Below, one piece after another: positions 8,440 through 16,892 of a DNA stretch of 55,303 nucleotides. The stretch is taken from the NCBI GenBank assembly GCA_903928225.1, contig CAIYPU010000129.1, forward strand, positions 1 through 55,303, in the 5' to 3' direction. The first letter of the stretch is position 1, and each line of letters opens with the position of its first letter. Below the pieces are notes generated by a model. The model saw nothing but the letters and a program-made list of their open reading frames with translations, searched no databases and was not told the DNA's origin. A program made the position numbers and the translations under genes. This DNA is from an uncultured Chlorobiaceae bacterium. Its GTDB lineage: Bacteria; Bacteroidota; Chlorobiia; Chlorobiales; Chlorobiaceae.

Positions 8440-9981
8440 TTACTCCCATTCGATCGTTGCCGGGGGTTTCGATGAAATATCGTAGGCCACGCGGTTGATC
8501 CCCCGCACCTCGTTGATGATCCGGTTCGACACCCTTGCGAGGAAATCGTGGGGGAGTTGTGCCCAGTCGGCGGTCATCCCGTCCGAAGACTCCACGGCCC
8601 TCAGCGCGAGCACGTTTTCGTAGGTCCTCTTGTCGCCCATGACGCCAACCGACTGTACCGGGAGCAGTACGGAAAAAGCCTGCCAGACCTGCTGGTAGAG
8701 GCCGCTCGATTTCAGTTCCTCGATATAGATCTCGTCCGCTTCGCGCAGAACGTCGAGCCGCTCTCTGCTCACCGAGCCGAGCACCCTGACGGCGAGGCCG
8801 GGGCCGGGGAACGGGTGGCGCATGAGCAATTCTTCGCTGATGCCGAGCTCGCGCCCGACCGAGCGCACCTCATCCTTGAACAGTTCGCGGAGCGGTTCGA
8901 TGAGCTTCAGCTTCATGCGTTTCGGAAGCCCTCCGACGTTGTGGTGGGACTTGATGGTTTCGGAAGGTCCTTTGACGCTCACGCTTTCGATGACGTCGGG
9001 GTAGAGGGTCCCCTGGACCAGGAATTTCTCCTGGTGGACATGTTCGTTGAAGACCTGGATGAAGGTCCTGCCGATGATCTTGCGTTTCTTTTCAGGCGAA
9101 GCGACACCCTGAAGGCGTTTCAGGAAGAGGTCCGAAGCATCGGCGAGGGTAACCTTGAGGCCAAGCGGCTTGAGATAGTTCATCACCTTTGTCGCTTCGT
9201 TTTTCCGCAGGAGGCCGTTGTCGACGAAGACGCAGTGCAGCTGTTTGCCGATCGCCCTGCTGACCAGAACGGCCGCGACGGTTGAATCGACGCCGCCGCT
9301 GATGCCGCAGATGACCGTCTCTTTGCCGGCCTTGCGGCGGATATCCTCGATCTGGTGGTCGATGAAACTTTTCGACGACCAGTCCGGAACAATGCCGGCG
9401 ATCTCGATAAGGAAATTCGAGAGGAGCTGTTTGCCGTAAAGGGTGTGCTGGACCTCGGGATGGAACTGCAGGCCGTAGACGTTAAGGGCCGCCCTGCTGC
9501 CGCAGCTTTCGATGGCGCACATCTCCGAGTTGCCGCTGCTTGCCGTGACCCTGAACCCTTCAGGCATCCTTACCACCTTGTCACCGTGGCTCATCCATAC
9601 ATCCGAATCGGGAATGTTGCGGAAAAGCAGGCTCTCCCGTTCGTCATTGCGGCTGACGAAGATTTTCGCCCTGCCGAACTCGTGCTTCGCCGCACCTGCA
9701 ACCTCTCCGCCGAAATGTTTCGCGATGGCCTGAAGTCCGTAGCAGATGCCGAGAACGGGAATGCCGAGCGAGAAGATGCCGGGATGGGGCATGATCGGCG
9801 ACTCGTTATAGACGCTGGTGGGTCCTCCTGAAAGGATGATCGCCTTCGGGCCGTGCTCCCTGATTTTTTCAGGCGTGGTATTGTAGGGAAGGATTTCGGA
9901 ATAGATGCCGAGCTCCCGGATCCGCCGGGCTATGAGCTGCGTGTATTGAGAGCCGAAATCCAGTACCAGTACCGATTGCAT
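8440..9981 (-). CDS. guaA: GMP synthase (glutamine-hydrolysing)
   Basis: A 513-residue protein of standard length. The class I glutamine amidotransferase domain has nucleophile Cys80 in LGICYGLQ and the partner pair His174/Glu176 in FHPEVQH. The ATP pyrophosphatase P-loop ISGGVDSTV is at about 227-235. The C-terminal dimerisation domain ends with the conserved PPATIEWE. It converts XMP, ATP and glutamine to GMP in the cytoplasm, the last step of guanine nucleotide synthesis. It starts 33 bases after the penicillin-binding protein gene on the same strand, so the two may be co-transcribed. A bidirectional terminator follows. Confidence 0.98.
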   Translation of the reverse strand: MQSVLVLDFGSQYTQLIARRIRELGIYSEILPYNTTPEKIREHGPKAIILSGGPTSVYNESPIMPHPGIFSLGIPVLGICYGLQAIAKHFGGEVAGAAKHEFGRAKIFVSRNDERESLLFRNIPDSDVWMSHGDKVVRMPEGFRVTASSGNSEMCAIESCGSRAALNVYGLQFHPEVQHTLYGKQLLSNFLIEIAGIVPDWSSKSFIDHQIEDIRRKAGKETVICGISGGVDSTVAAVLVSRAIGKQLHCVFVDNGLLRKNEATKVMNYLKPLGLKVTLADASDLFLKRLQGVASPEKKRKIIGRTFIQVFNEHVHQEKFLVQGTLYPDVIESVSVKGPSETIKSHHNVGGLPKRMKLKLIEPLRELFKDEVRSVGRELGISEELLMRHPFPGPGLAVRVLGSVSRERLDVLREADEIYIEELKSSGLYQQVWQAFSVLLPVQSVGVMGDKRTYENVLALRAVESSDGMTADWAQLPHDFLARVSNRIINEVRGINRVAYDISSKPPATIEWE

Positions 9982-10014
9982 ACGTGAACGGTTGAAAGTT
10001 TATAAAACGATGTC

Positions 10015-12285
10015 TCAGTTACCTCCGGACCGGTTCCGATTGTCTGCCGGCATTGCCGCCTGCGGCGGAGGAGTGCCTTCAGGGTGGCCTGTCGAGTCAC
10101 GGGTTCCGCCAGGGAAGCCGCCGGGATGGGACTGGTAGTACTGAAAACCCTTCGGGGTGAAATACTCGATATAGACATCGCTGCCGAGCAGTTCGGATGG
10201 CGAATTCGTCTGGCCGGAAATCGGGACGGCCACGACGGTTTCGGGAATATGGAAGTACCTGTTCGAGAGTCGCAGCGTCGGATCGGCATAACAGCGTTTC
10301 ATGAACCCGGCCCAGATCGGAAGTGCCGCTTTGGCGCCCTGGCCGTAGGACATCGAGGTGAACCTGATCCGTTCGTCATCGAAACCGGTCCAGACGACCG
10401 CTACGAGCTGCGGGGTGAACCCGGCGAACCAGGCGTCCCTCATGCTCTGGGTCGTTCCTGTTTTTCCGGCCGCTTCATTGTTGAACCCGTACGTGGAGCG
10501 GAGTGATGCGCCCGTGCCCCTGTTGATGACGTCTTTCAGCATCGAGACAACCACGAAATTCGTTGTCGAGTCGATGGCGAAATGGCGGTTCGGAATGTAC
10601 TGCGACAGTGGGCGGTAATGCTTGTCCGAAACCTTGAGGATCGATACCGGTTCGTTCCAGACCCCGTTGTTCGGAAAGGTGGCGAATGCGCCGGCAAGTT
10701 CGAGCGGAGTGACTTCGGAAGTACCGAGGGCGAGCGAAAGGTTTGGCGCGAGGGAAGAGGAGATGCCCATTCTCCTGGCATAGCTGATGATTTCGGGAAC
10801 CGAGAGCTGTTCATAAGCCAGCCGCACGGTCACCTGGTTGAGCGAACGGCACAGCGCGTCGCGAAGCGTGGTCATGCCGCCGGAAGATCCGTCCGAGTTT
10901 CTCGGCGACCAGATGGTGCCGTCACCGTTTTTCAGTTCGAGCGGCTGGTCGAGAACGCGGAAGTTTGCCGGCAGTCCCTTGTCGATGGCTGTCGTGTAAA
11001 CAAAAGGCTTGAAGGTCGAACCGGGCTGGCGGCGAGCCTGCCAGACATGGTCGAACTGGTACTTGTAGTCGTCGGGCGAACTGTTGCCGCCGACCCATGC
11101 CTTCACATGGCCGTTCGACGGATCGATGGCGACGATTGCCGCCTGTATCCTTGTTTTTTCCCTCAGAAGCCCGTTCAGCCAGACGGTGTCAGCTTTCAGT
11201 TTTGCCATGGCCTGCTTGTCGGACATACCGTCGCCGGTCAGTTCCTTGTAACGGTCACTTTCCTTGACAATCTGGTTCTTCAGCTGTTCAGTCCACCTCC
11301 AGTCGCGGTCGAACGTGGCCTGAAGCGATGCGAGGTGCTCTGCGACAGCCTGCTGGGCATACTTCTGCATCCTGCTGTCGAGGGTGGTCTGAATGGTGAG
11401 GCCGTCGCGGTACAGGTTGATGTTGCCGATCCGCGATACCGGTTTGATGGTCTGGCGGATGTACTCGGTGAAGTAAGGCGCGAGGCCCTGTCGGCTAACG
11501 GGCGAGTATTTCAGGAGCAGAGGGGTCCTTTTTGCCTGGGCAGCCTGGGCGGACGTGATGAATTTTTCCTTTTCCATCAGCGAGATGACCAGGTTTCTCC
11601 TGCTCAAGGCATCGTTCGGATTTTTTGCCGGATTGTAAGCCGTAGGGTTTTTCAGGGTGGCGATGAGCGTTGCGCTTTCCGGGATCGTAAGCTGATAAGC
11701 AGATTTGCCGAAGTAGGTCTGGGCCGCCGCTTCCACGCCGTAGGCTCCGGACCCGAAATAGACGGTATTGAGGTAGAGTGCCAGGATTTCGTCTTTCGTG
11801 TAGGTCTTTTCAAGCTCGATGGCTGTCACGAACTCCTTCATTTTCCGGCTGACGGTGCGTTCCTGGGTGAGGAAAAGGTTTTTGGCAAGCTGCTGGGTGA
11901 TGGTGCTGGCCCCGTACCACCGGCTTCTGCCTTTGATGATATTTTCACCCATCACGAGAGTGAGCCTTCTCAGGTCGACGCCCCAGTGCTGGTAAAAGGT
12001 GACATCCTCTGTCGCGATGAGCGCATGGCGTGTCGACATCGGGATGGATCTGAGCGGGACGAAGGTCCTGTTCTTGAGGAAATATTTATGCAAGAGGACC
12101 CCGTCTTCGGAATAGACAAGGGAAGCCAGTTCAGGGTTCGGGTTTTCAAGTTCCTCGATGCTGGGCAGGCCGAGGAAGGTTTTGGATGCGAAAACCTGTC
12201 CGGCAGCCAGTGTTATGGCGAGGAACAGGATGGAAAACAGCAGTTTCTTACTGGTCAGCAGCTTTTTTACAAAATCGTTGTTCAT
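10015..12285 (-). CDS. mrcA: Class A penicillin-binding protein (PBP1A type), bifunctional transglycosylase/transpeptidase
   Basis: A 756-residue protein. A membrane anchor at residues 15-35 is followed by the GT51 transglycosylase domain (catalytic Glu93 in TEDVTFYQHWGVD; GASTITQQLAKN). A linker region follows, then the transpeptidase domain with PGSTFKPF (the SxxK serine), SLNQ (SxN) and KTGTT. The C-terminal tail from about 715 is rich in Pro, Gly and Asn and looks disordered. The enzyme polymerises lipid II glycan and cross-links peptides in the periplasm. It sits between the alpha/beta hydrolase (upstream, 57 bases) and guaA (downstream, 33 bases) on the same strand. Motifs are complete. 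The symbol could also be ponA. Confidence 0.95.
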   Translation of the reverse strand: MNNDFVKKLLTSKKLLFSILFLAITLAAGQVFASKTFLGLPSIEELENPNPELASLVYSEDGVLLHKYFLKNRTFVPLRSIPMSTRHALIATEDVTFYQHWGVDLRRLTLVMGENIIKGRSRWYGASTITQQLAKNLFLTQERTVSRKMKEFVTAIELEKTYTKDEILALYLNTVYFGSGAYGVEAAAQTYFGKSAYQLTIPESATLIATLKNPTAYNPAKNPNDALSRRNLVISLMEKEKFITSAQAAQAKRTPLLLKYSPVSRQGLAPYFTEYIRQTIKPVSRIGNINLYRDGLTIQTTLDSRMQKYAQQAVAEHLASLQATFDRDWRWTEQLKNQIVKESDRYKELTGDGMSDKQAMAKLKADTVWLNGLLREKTRIQAAIVAIDPSNGHVKAWVGGNSSPDDYKYQFDHVWQARRQPGSTFKPFVYTTAIDKGLPANFRVLDQPLELKNGDGTIWSPRNSDGSSGGMTTLRDALCRSLNQVTVRLAYEQLSVPEIISYARRMGISSSLAPNLSLALGTSEVTPLELAGAFATFPNNGVWNEPVSILKVSDKHYRPLSQYIPNRHFAIDSTTNFVVVSMLKDVINRGTGASLRSTYGFNNEAAGKTGTTQSMRDAWFAGFTPQLVAVVWTGFDDERIRFTSMSYGQGAKAALPIWAGFMKRCYADPTLRLSNRYFHIPETVVAVPISGQTNSPSELLGSDVYIEYFTPKGFQYYQSHPGGFPGGTRDSTGHPEGTPPPQAAMPADNRNRSGGN

Positions 12286-12342
12286 ATCGTTTCAGTCATG
12301 GTGTCATTTTTCCGGGCAGCGCAACACTCCACTCTGTCTTTC

Positions 12343-13248
12343 TCAATTTCCGGAAGTTTCCCGTGCAGTCTGTTTATAAAATTGTTCGGCAAATTCAAAA
12401 TGCTTTTTCAGTTCGGCTGCGAACCTGTCGGTTGCTTCGAGCATGGGCAGGTGCCCAAGGTCCATGAACTTCGCCAGGTTTGTCGGTGCCGGCGATTCGG
12501 CGAGCCTGCGCTCATAAAGCGTGATGGTCCCTTCCGGAGGTATGGTATGGTCAGCCATGCCGACGCTGCACAGGACCGGCGATTCGATGGCGATGACATG
12601 CCGGGTGTAGGTCCTCAGCGCTTCGGGATCAATGGAAAACCTTCCGACCGCATTGGTCGCTTCCTTGTCGGAGCGGGTAAAATCTTCGACGATGATATCG
12701 TGGTATTCTTTCGGGATTTCTTTTGTCGCCGCCCTTTTGATAAACATGGATTTAAGCGGTTCAACCTCGAAAATGCTCCTGAAATTCATAGAAAAATCTA
12801 TCAGCCCTCCCAGGAAAAAGAGCCCGAGCGAGGTAAGCGCGGTTTCCTCGAATATGCCGCAGGCGACGATGGATGCAGAAAGCAGGGATTTCCTGTAGCG
12901 CAGGCAGAGCTCGGTAGCGACCATGCCACCCATCGAATGTCCTACGATATGCAGGTTCCTGCTCCTGTCGAGCCCGAGGTGTTCGATCAGCTGACCGGCT
13001 TCTTCGGCAAAACCTTCGATGGTGAACGTTGGCCGGAACCCTTTGATGATGGTCCTGCCGGTTCCGCTCTGATCGTACGTGATACAGCGGTAGCGGGGGG
13101 CAAGCTTTTCGACAAGGGGAGTCCAGTAACGGCTCGAAATGGCCCAGCCATTGACGAACAGCACGGCGGGTTTCTGCAGGGAGGACGGGTCTTTTTCGGC
13201 GGTATCTTCGTAGTACAGCCGGCAACGGCTGGAGGCAAAGTAGCTCAT
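12343..13248 (-). CDS. Alpha/beta-hydrolase fold protein
   Basis: A 301-residue protein. The nucleophile elbow is GHSMGG at 103-108 (Ser105). An oxyanion region FVNGWAIS lies near 31-38, an Asp candidate falls in the CSVGMADHTIPP segment, and a His candidate in DLGHLPMLE near the C-terminus. The lid region at about 130-210 is charged. It should hydrolyse an ester or similar bond in the cytoplasm; the substrate cannot be read from the sequence. It is the first gene of the minus-strand run leading to the penicillin-binding protein and guaA, and is divergent from dedA. Confidence 0.88.
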   Translation of the reverse strand: MSYFASSRCRLYYEDTAEKDPSSLQKPAVLFVNGWAISSRYWTPLVEKLAPRYRCITYDQSGTGRTIIKGFRPTFTIEGFAEEAGQLIEHLGLDRSRNLHIVGHSMGGMVATELCLRYRKSLLSASIVACGIFEETALTSLGLFFLGGLIDFSMNFRSIFEVEPLKSMFIKRAATKEIPKEYHDIIVEDFTRSDKEATNAVGRFSIDPEALRTYTRHVIAIESPVLCSVGMADHTIPPEGTITLYERRLAESPAPTNLAKFMDLGHLPMLEATDRFAAELKKHFEFAEQFYKQTARETSGN

Positions 13249-13430
13249 TGTCAGAATCCTTTTTTCTCTCCGGTAAAAAAACTAATATATGGAACAATAA
13301 CCACATTTTCAGCCTGTGGTTATGAAGGCTGCAATCCATGCGATGATCGTGATTTCGCGCTTGTTCGACCATGAGCCGTCAATCCGGTCCGCCTTTTTCT
13401 TTCAACATTCATTTAATTCAGTCAAAGCCG

Positions 13431-14102
13431 ATGGATCATTCTCTTTCCGGGCTCGTTGCATTCATTGCAGATTTCATTTTCCATATCGATTCCCACCTCA
13501 TTTATCTCATATCCCAATACGGCAGCTGGGTCTATGCGATCCTGTTCCTCATCGTCTTCTGTGAAACCGGGCTCGTCGTGACCCCTTTCCTTCCGGGGGA
13601 TTCACTGCTCTTTGCCGCAGGAACGCTTGCTTCGCTGCAGGGATCTCCACTCAACCCGAACCTCCTGCTGCTGGTGTTCTGTTCAGCGGCATTCATCGGC
13701 GACAACCTCAATTTTTTCATCGGCAGGAGCCTCGGTCCGAAGGTGTTCCATTTCCAGAAATCCCGCTTCTTCAATACGGAGCATCTTGCCATGACCCATG
13801 CTTTTTACGAGAAGTATGGCGGGATTACGGTCGTTCTTGCCAGGTTCATCCCGATTGTGAGGACATTTTCACCGTTTGTCGCGGGAATAGGCACGATGTC
13901 CTACAGCAGGTTCCTCCTTTTCAGTGTCGGCGGGGCGTTGCTCTGGGTGGGGCTTTTCTGTTACAGCGGTTATTTTTTCGGGCAATTTCCTTTTGTACAG
14001 CAGAACCGGAAACTGATTTTTCTCGGAATCATTGGCGTGTCCCTCCTGCCGCCCTTCATCGGTTACCTAACCCATCTTTTCAGAAAGCGCGATGCTGACT
14101 GA
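13431..14102 (+). CDS. DedA-family membrane protein (VTT domain)
   Basis: From the ATG at 13431 the protein has 223 residues and five or six membrane segments. Family signatures are visible: E-x-G-x-V-V-T-P-F-L-PGDSLLFAAG near residues 46-66, and the ARFIPIVRTFSPFVAGIG segment with the conserved R-F-x-P-x-x-R. DedA proteins act in membrane homeostasis, and some flip undecaprenyl phosphate or phosphatidylethanolamine. An ATG at 13371 would add 20 polar residues. The stop codon TGA at 14100-14102 forms part of the 4-bp direct repeat that flanks a MITE-like element, so the element seems to have landed exactly at the gene's end. Confidence 0.9.
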   Translation: MDHSLSGLVAFIADFIFHIDSHLIYLISQYGSWVYAILFLIVFCETGLVVTPFLPGDSLLFAAGTLASLQGSPLNPNLLLLVFCSAAFIGDNLNFFIGRSLGPKVFHFQKSRFFNTEHLAMTHAFYEKYGGITVVLARFIPIVRTFSPFVAGIGTMSYSRFLLFSVGGALLWVGLFCYSGYFFGQFPFVQQNRKLIFLGIIGVSLLPPFIGYLTHLFRKRDAD

Positions 14103-14103
14103 A

Positions 14104-14254
14104 GGACACCTCTATTTATTTGTTCCGAAGCCCTATTGCTGTGTTGGTCCCGATGAATCGGGATCGAAATCCTCATGTACCACCTGTACACTCCGGTTTC
14201 TCCGCTCTGTCCGCCTTGCACTCGTGCTTCTCACGACAATAAATAGAGGTGTCC
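14104..14254. mobile_element. MITE-like element, 151 bp, with perfect 17-bp terminal inverted repeats
   Basis: GGACACCTCTATTTATT at 14104-14120 is matched by its exact reverse complement at 14238-14254. A direct 4-bp repeat TGAA flanks the element at 14100-14103 and 14255-14258, as expected for target duplication. The interior has no coding frame of note. It contains a palindrome TCCCGATGAATCGGGA at 14148-14163 and TGTAC-CACCT-GTACA nearby. The left target copy contains the dedA stop codon. The terminal repeat shares 13 of 17 bases with a sequence at 55055-55071, about 100 bases before an IS5-type transposase start, which may be the source of the mobilising enzyme. Confidence 0.65.
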
Positions 14255-14582
14255 TGAAATGTTCGTTAAATGTGGATAACTTGTTGAAAGCAGGTTGTAT
14301 TCTTGCTTTTTTGTTGAAATATACGGGTGACGAAAACGGCTGTTTTGAGTTAAGTGATTTAAAAATAGTTACTTGCCTTGGTTAGCTGTTTTCACGCCCA
14401 GTATTTTTGGGGCTTTGCGGCCCTTTGGTGTATATTGCGAGTATTGTTGATAAGTCGCTCCATTCAGTTATTCCGTCCGGCGGTTAATTCCCTCTCGTTC
14501 ATTGGGGCTGCAGGCGAAAACCTGTTAAAAAATGTTATTTTATTCCCGAATTTTAGTATAATCAGTACCCTTGTCGGTCATT
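14255..14582. other. Intergenic stretch upstream of tRNA-Pro
   Basis: No gene is supported. A single perfect DnaA-box-like sequence (TGTGGATAA, 14271-14279) lies just right of the MITE-like element. One box alone is not evidence for an origin. A G/C-rich patch at about 14380-14420 (GGGGCTTTGCGGCCC) can form a small hairpin. The promoter of the tRNA gene is annotated separately. Confidence 0.4.
14535..14562 (+). promoter_or_regulatory. Sigma-70-type promoter for tRNA-Pro
   Basis: A perfect -10 hexamer TATAAT at 14557-14562 has a weak -35 TTATTT at 14535-14540, 16 bases apart. The tRNA begins 20 bases after the -10, which leaves a short 5' leader. Confidence 0.55.
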
Positions 14583-14656
14583 CGGCGTATAGCGCAGCCT
14601 GGTAGCGCACTTCCTTGGGGTGGAAGGGGTCGTGGGTTCGAATCCCGCTACGCCGA
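14583..14656 (+). tRNA. tRNA-Pro (anticodon GGG)
   Basis: A cloverleaf of 74 bases. The acceptor stem CGGCGTA (14583-14589) pairs with TACGCCG (14649-14655) and the discriminator is A. The anticodon stem CTTCC/GGAAG encloses TTGGGGT, which gives anticodon GGG. The T-arm has GGGTTCGAATCCC. No CCA is encoded after the discriminator. Confidence 0.95.
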
Positions 14657-14720
14657 CTTCTAACAGAGATGCTCTTTTTCGATCCCGCTTGTTCGCTTCA
14701 GCCGGAAACCGGAGAACCCC

Positions 14721-15197
14721 ATGGATCTGGAACCTACATTTTTTCCCGAAATCAGGAAGCTTTCCCCGCGTCCAGCCCTTACGATCAGAACCCGTATCAG
14801 GGGCGATGGTATCGTATCGCTGTTCGAGAACGGCTACGCCTCGATCGCAGGGCTCCTGAAAGAGCAGGGAAAAGCACCGTCAGGTCCGCCGTTCGCCCTC
14901 TACTACCATATGGACGAGGACGAACTTGAAGTTGAGTTCGGTTTTCCCGTCAAGGAACCTGCCGAGGGTTCGGGATCCATCAGGTCCACCTGGACCCCGT
15001 CGGGAAAAGCGCTCGTTACAGTCTATACCGGTCCCTACGACAAGCTGGAATCGGCTTACGAGTATCTCATGAAATGCGTCGCCGAAAACAGGCTCAGGCC
15101 TAACGGGATCTCCTATGAGGTCTATCTCGACGATCCCTCCGAAATCCCTGCCGGAAAGCTGAAAACGCAGGTCGCACTGCTCCTTGCCGAAACGTAA
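14721..15197 (+). CDS. GyrI-like/AraC effector-binding domain protein
   Basis: A 158-residue stand-alone protein covering one GyrI-like small-molecule-binding domain. Visible features are the N-terminal strand PALTIRTRIRG, a YYHMDEDELEVEFGFPV segment, VTVYTGPYDKLESAYEYL, and YEVYLDDPSEIPAGKLKTQ near the C-terminus. No DNA-binding domain is attached. Proteins of this type bind hydrophobic ligands or hydrolyse reactive esters, and a few inhibit gyrase. The specific ligand here is unknown. The gene starts 65 bases after tRNA-Pro. The Tyr and Glu residues in conserved positions suggest an intact pocket. Confidence 0.8.
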   Translation: MDLEPTFFPEIRKLSPRPALTIRTRIRGDGIVSLFENGYASIAGLLKEQGKAPSGPPFALYYHMDEDELEVEFGFPVKEPAEGSGSIRSTWTPSGKALVTVYTGPYDKLESAYEYLMKCVAENRLRPNGISYEVYLDDPSEIPAGKLKTQVALLLAET

Positions 15198-15364
15198 CGG
15201 CTTTCCGCATCCCTTCACCCTACTGGAAGTTTTTTTTCAGGACGCAGGCAGAACTGAAAGCCTTTAGTGACGGAAGAACTTCGTAAGGATATTTTCCGTT
15301 ATCCGATTCGATGCGGCCCGTCCGACGGGTACGTATTGCAGGAAGCATGAATAATGGGGCGATT

Positions 15365-16843
15365 ATGCACATACAGGAAGCGAATATCCTGGTTATAGGG
15401 GCCGGTATCGGCGGACTTGCCGCAGGGGCGCTGCTGGCCGGCAAGGGTGCGGCAGTCACGGTGCTGGAGGAGCAGTGCTACCCTGGAGGCTGTGCCGCGA
15501 CATTTTCGAGTTCCGGGTACCGGTTCGATGCCGGGGCGACGGTCGGGTGCGGGTTCCATCCGGGAGGTCCGATGGATGAACTGGGAAAGGAACTGGATAT
15601 CGCATGGCTTCTCAAGCCCGAACCGGTCGCGTGGGAGTACCGCGACCGGCATATCCGTTTCGGCCTGTCTGCATCAAGGGCGGAAATCATCGAGCGTTTT
15701 CCCGGTACGGAGGCTTTCTGGAAAGAGCAGTCCGCACTTGCGGGGCTTCTGTGGAAACTGGCAAGGGGAGGGGTGTCGTGGCCGGTGAAAAGCCCCCGTG
15801 ATCTCGCGGAGCTTCTGCAAAAAGGCTTTTCGGGCATGCCTGCTTCCGCCCGGCTTCTGAAATTCGCATCGAAATCCGCTTTCGATTGGCTCTCGTCGCA
15901 CAACCTGCAGCGCGACCCGGATTTCGTCCGCTTTATCGATGCCCAGCTCCTTGTTTCGGTGCAGACCACCTCCCGTCATGCCAATGCCATCAACGCGGCC
16001 ATCGCGCTCGACCTGCCCTCCTCCGGCACCTTCAGCCCAATTGGCGGAATCGGGACGGTCGCCTCGCTGCTTGCCCGGTCGATTGAAAAAAACGGAGGCG
16101 CGGTGCTCTACGGGAAGAAAGTGATACGCATCGATTCGGTCCGGCGTCAGGTCATCGGGATCGAAACATCGGATGGCGGGGCGTATGCTGCCGACTTCGT
16201 GATAGCAAACCTCACCCCATCCTCGCTGGCGGCGATCGAGGGCGCCGAAGCGGCAGCGCTTCCGGAAACATCGGCTGCACCGTCATGGAGCGCGTTCACG
16301 CTCTACCTGGGGATGGATTCGGCTTTTTTCGAAAACCTTCCCTCGCGCCATGTCCAGATTGTCGGCAGCAGCGGGGAGCTTGCAGAAGGCAACTCGATTT
16401 TTGTTTCCGCCTCACCCGGCGACGAAACAGGGAGGGCTCCCGCCGGGCTTCGTGCGGTGACCATTTCCACGCATGCCATGCCCGGTGGGTGGTTCGATGC
16501 CCTGAAGAGAGGCCCTGACGCATACAGGGAGATGAAACATGCCTGCACGGAAAAAGTCTTTGGCGTCCTTTCCGAACAGTTCCCGGAAGCGCGGGATGCG
16601 GTGCGTTTTCTCATTGCCGGAACGCCGGTTGCCTGGGAGCGTTTTACGGGCCGGTTGAACGGTTGCGTGGGAGGCTATGCGCAGACTTCGCTTTTCGGGG
16701 TCCGGGGGCCTGAGACGCAGTTCGACAATCTTTTTCTTGCCGGGGATTCCATTTTTCCCGGACAGTCCCTTCCCGGCGTCGTGACCGGTGCAAGAAGGAC
16801 GGTCGGGCTTCTCATGCAGAGAAGTGCAAAAGGTATGCCCTGA
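15365..16843 (+). CDS. FAD-dependent phytoene desaturase/carotenoid isomerase-like oxidoreductase (CrtI/CrtH/CrtD family)
   Basis: From the ATG at 15365 the protein has 492 residues. The dinucleotide-binding motif GAGIGGLAAG lies at about 12-21, followed by PGGCAATF and RFDAGATVG. The C-terminal FAD segment is NLFLAGDSIFPGQSLPGVV. This is the layout of carotenoid desaturases and cis-trans isomerases. Which reaction it carries out cannot be decided here: CrtH-type isomerisation and CrtD-type desaturation are both possible, and so is a non-carotenoid retinol-saturase-like role. Starts at 15347 and 15311 are in frame; 15365 gives the usual short N-terminus before the FAD motif. No other carotenoid gene is adjacent. 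Confidence 0.8.
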   Translation: MHIQEANILVIGAGIGGLAAGALLAGKGAAVTVLEEQCYPGGCAATFSSSGYRFDAGATVGCGFHPGGPMDELGKELDIAWLLKPEPVAWEYRDRHIRFGLSASRAEIIERFPGTEAFWKEQSALAGLLWKLARGGVSWPVKSPRDLAELLQKGFSGMPASARLLKFASKSAFDWLSSHNLQRDPDFVRFIDAQLLVSVQTTSRHANAINAAIALDLPSSGTFSPIGGIGTVASLLARSIEKNGGAVLYGKKVIRIDSVRRQVIGIETSDGGAYAADFVIANLTPSSLAAIEGAEAAALPETSAAPSWSAFTLYLGMDSAFFENLPSRHVQIVGSSGELAEGNSIFVSASPGDETGRAPAGLRAVTISTHAMPGGWFDALKRGPDAYREMKHACTEKVFGVLSEQFPEARDAVRFLIAGTPVAWERFTGRLNGCVGGYAQTSLFGVRGPETQFDNLFLAGDSIFPGQSLPGVVTGARRTVGLLMQRSAKGMP

Positions 16844-16892
16844 GCATCATCCGCCTCTTCCGGGAACGCGCTTTCGATGCTATATTTCCCTC

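Noticed and set aside
8548..9285. A 245-codon plus-strand frame inside guaA
   Set aside because: The minus strand is an intact GMP synthase; the frame has no independent support.
10582..13374. A 930-codon plus-strand frame antisense to the penicillin-binding protein and hydrolase genes
   Set aside because: The minus strand encodes a complete PBP1A with all motifs and a clear alpha/beta hydrolase. The antisense frame has no recognisable domain and arises from codon bias in GC-rich DNA.
14271..14279. DnaA box suggesting a replication origin
   Set aside because: Only one perfect box is present, with no cluster, no AT-rich unwinding element of note and no dnaA or dnaN gene nearby.
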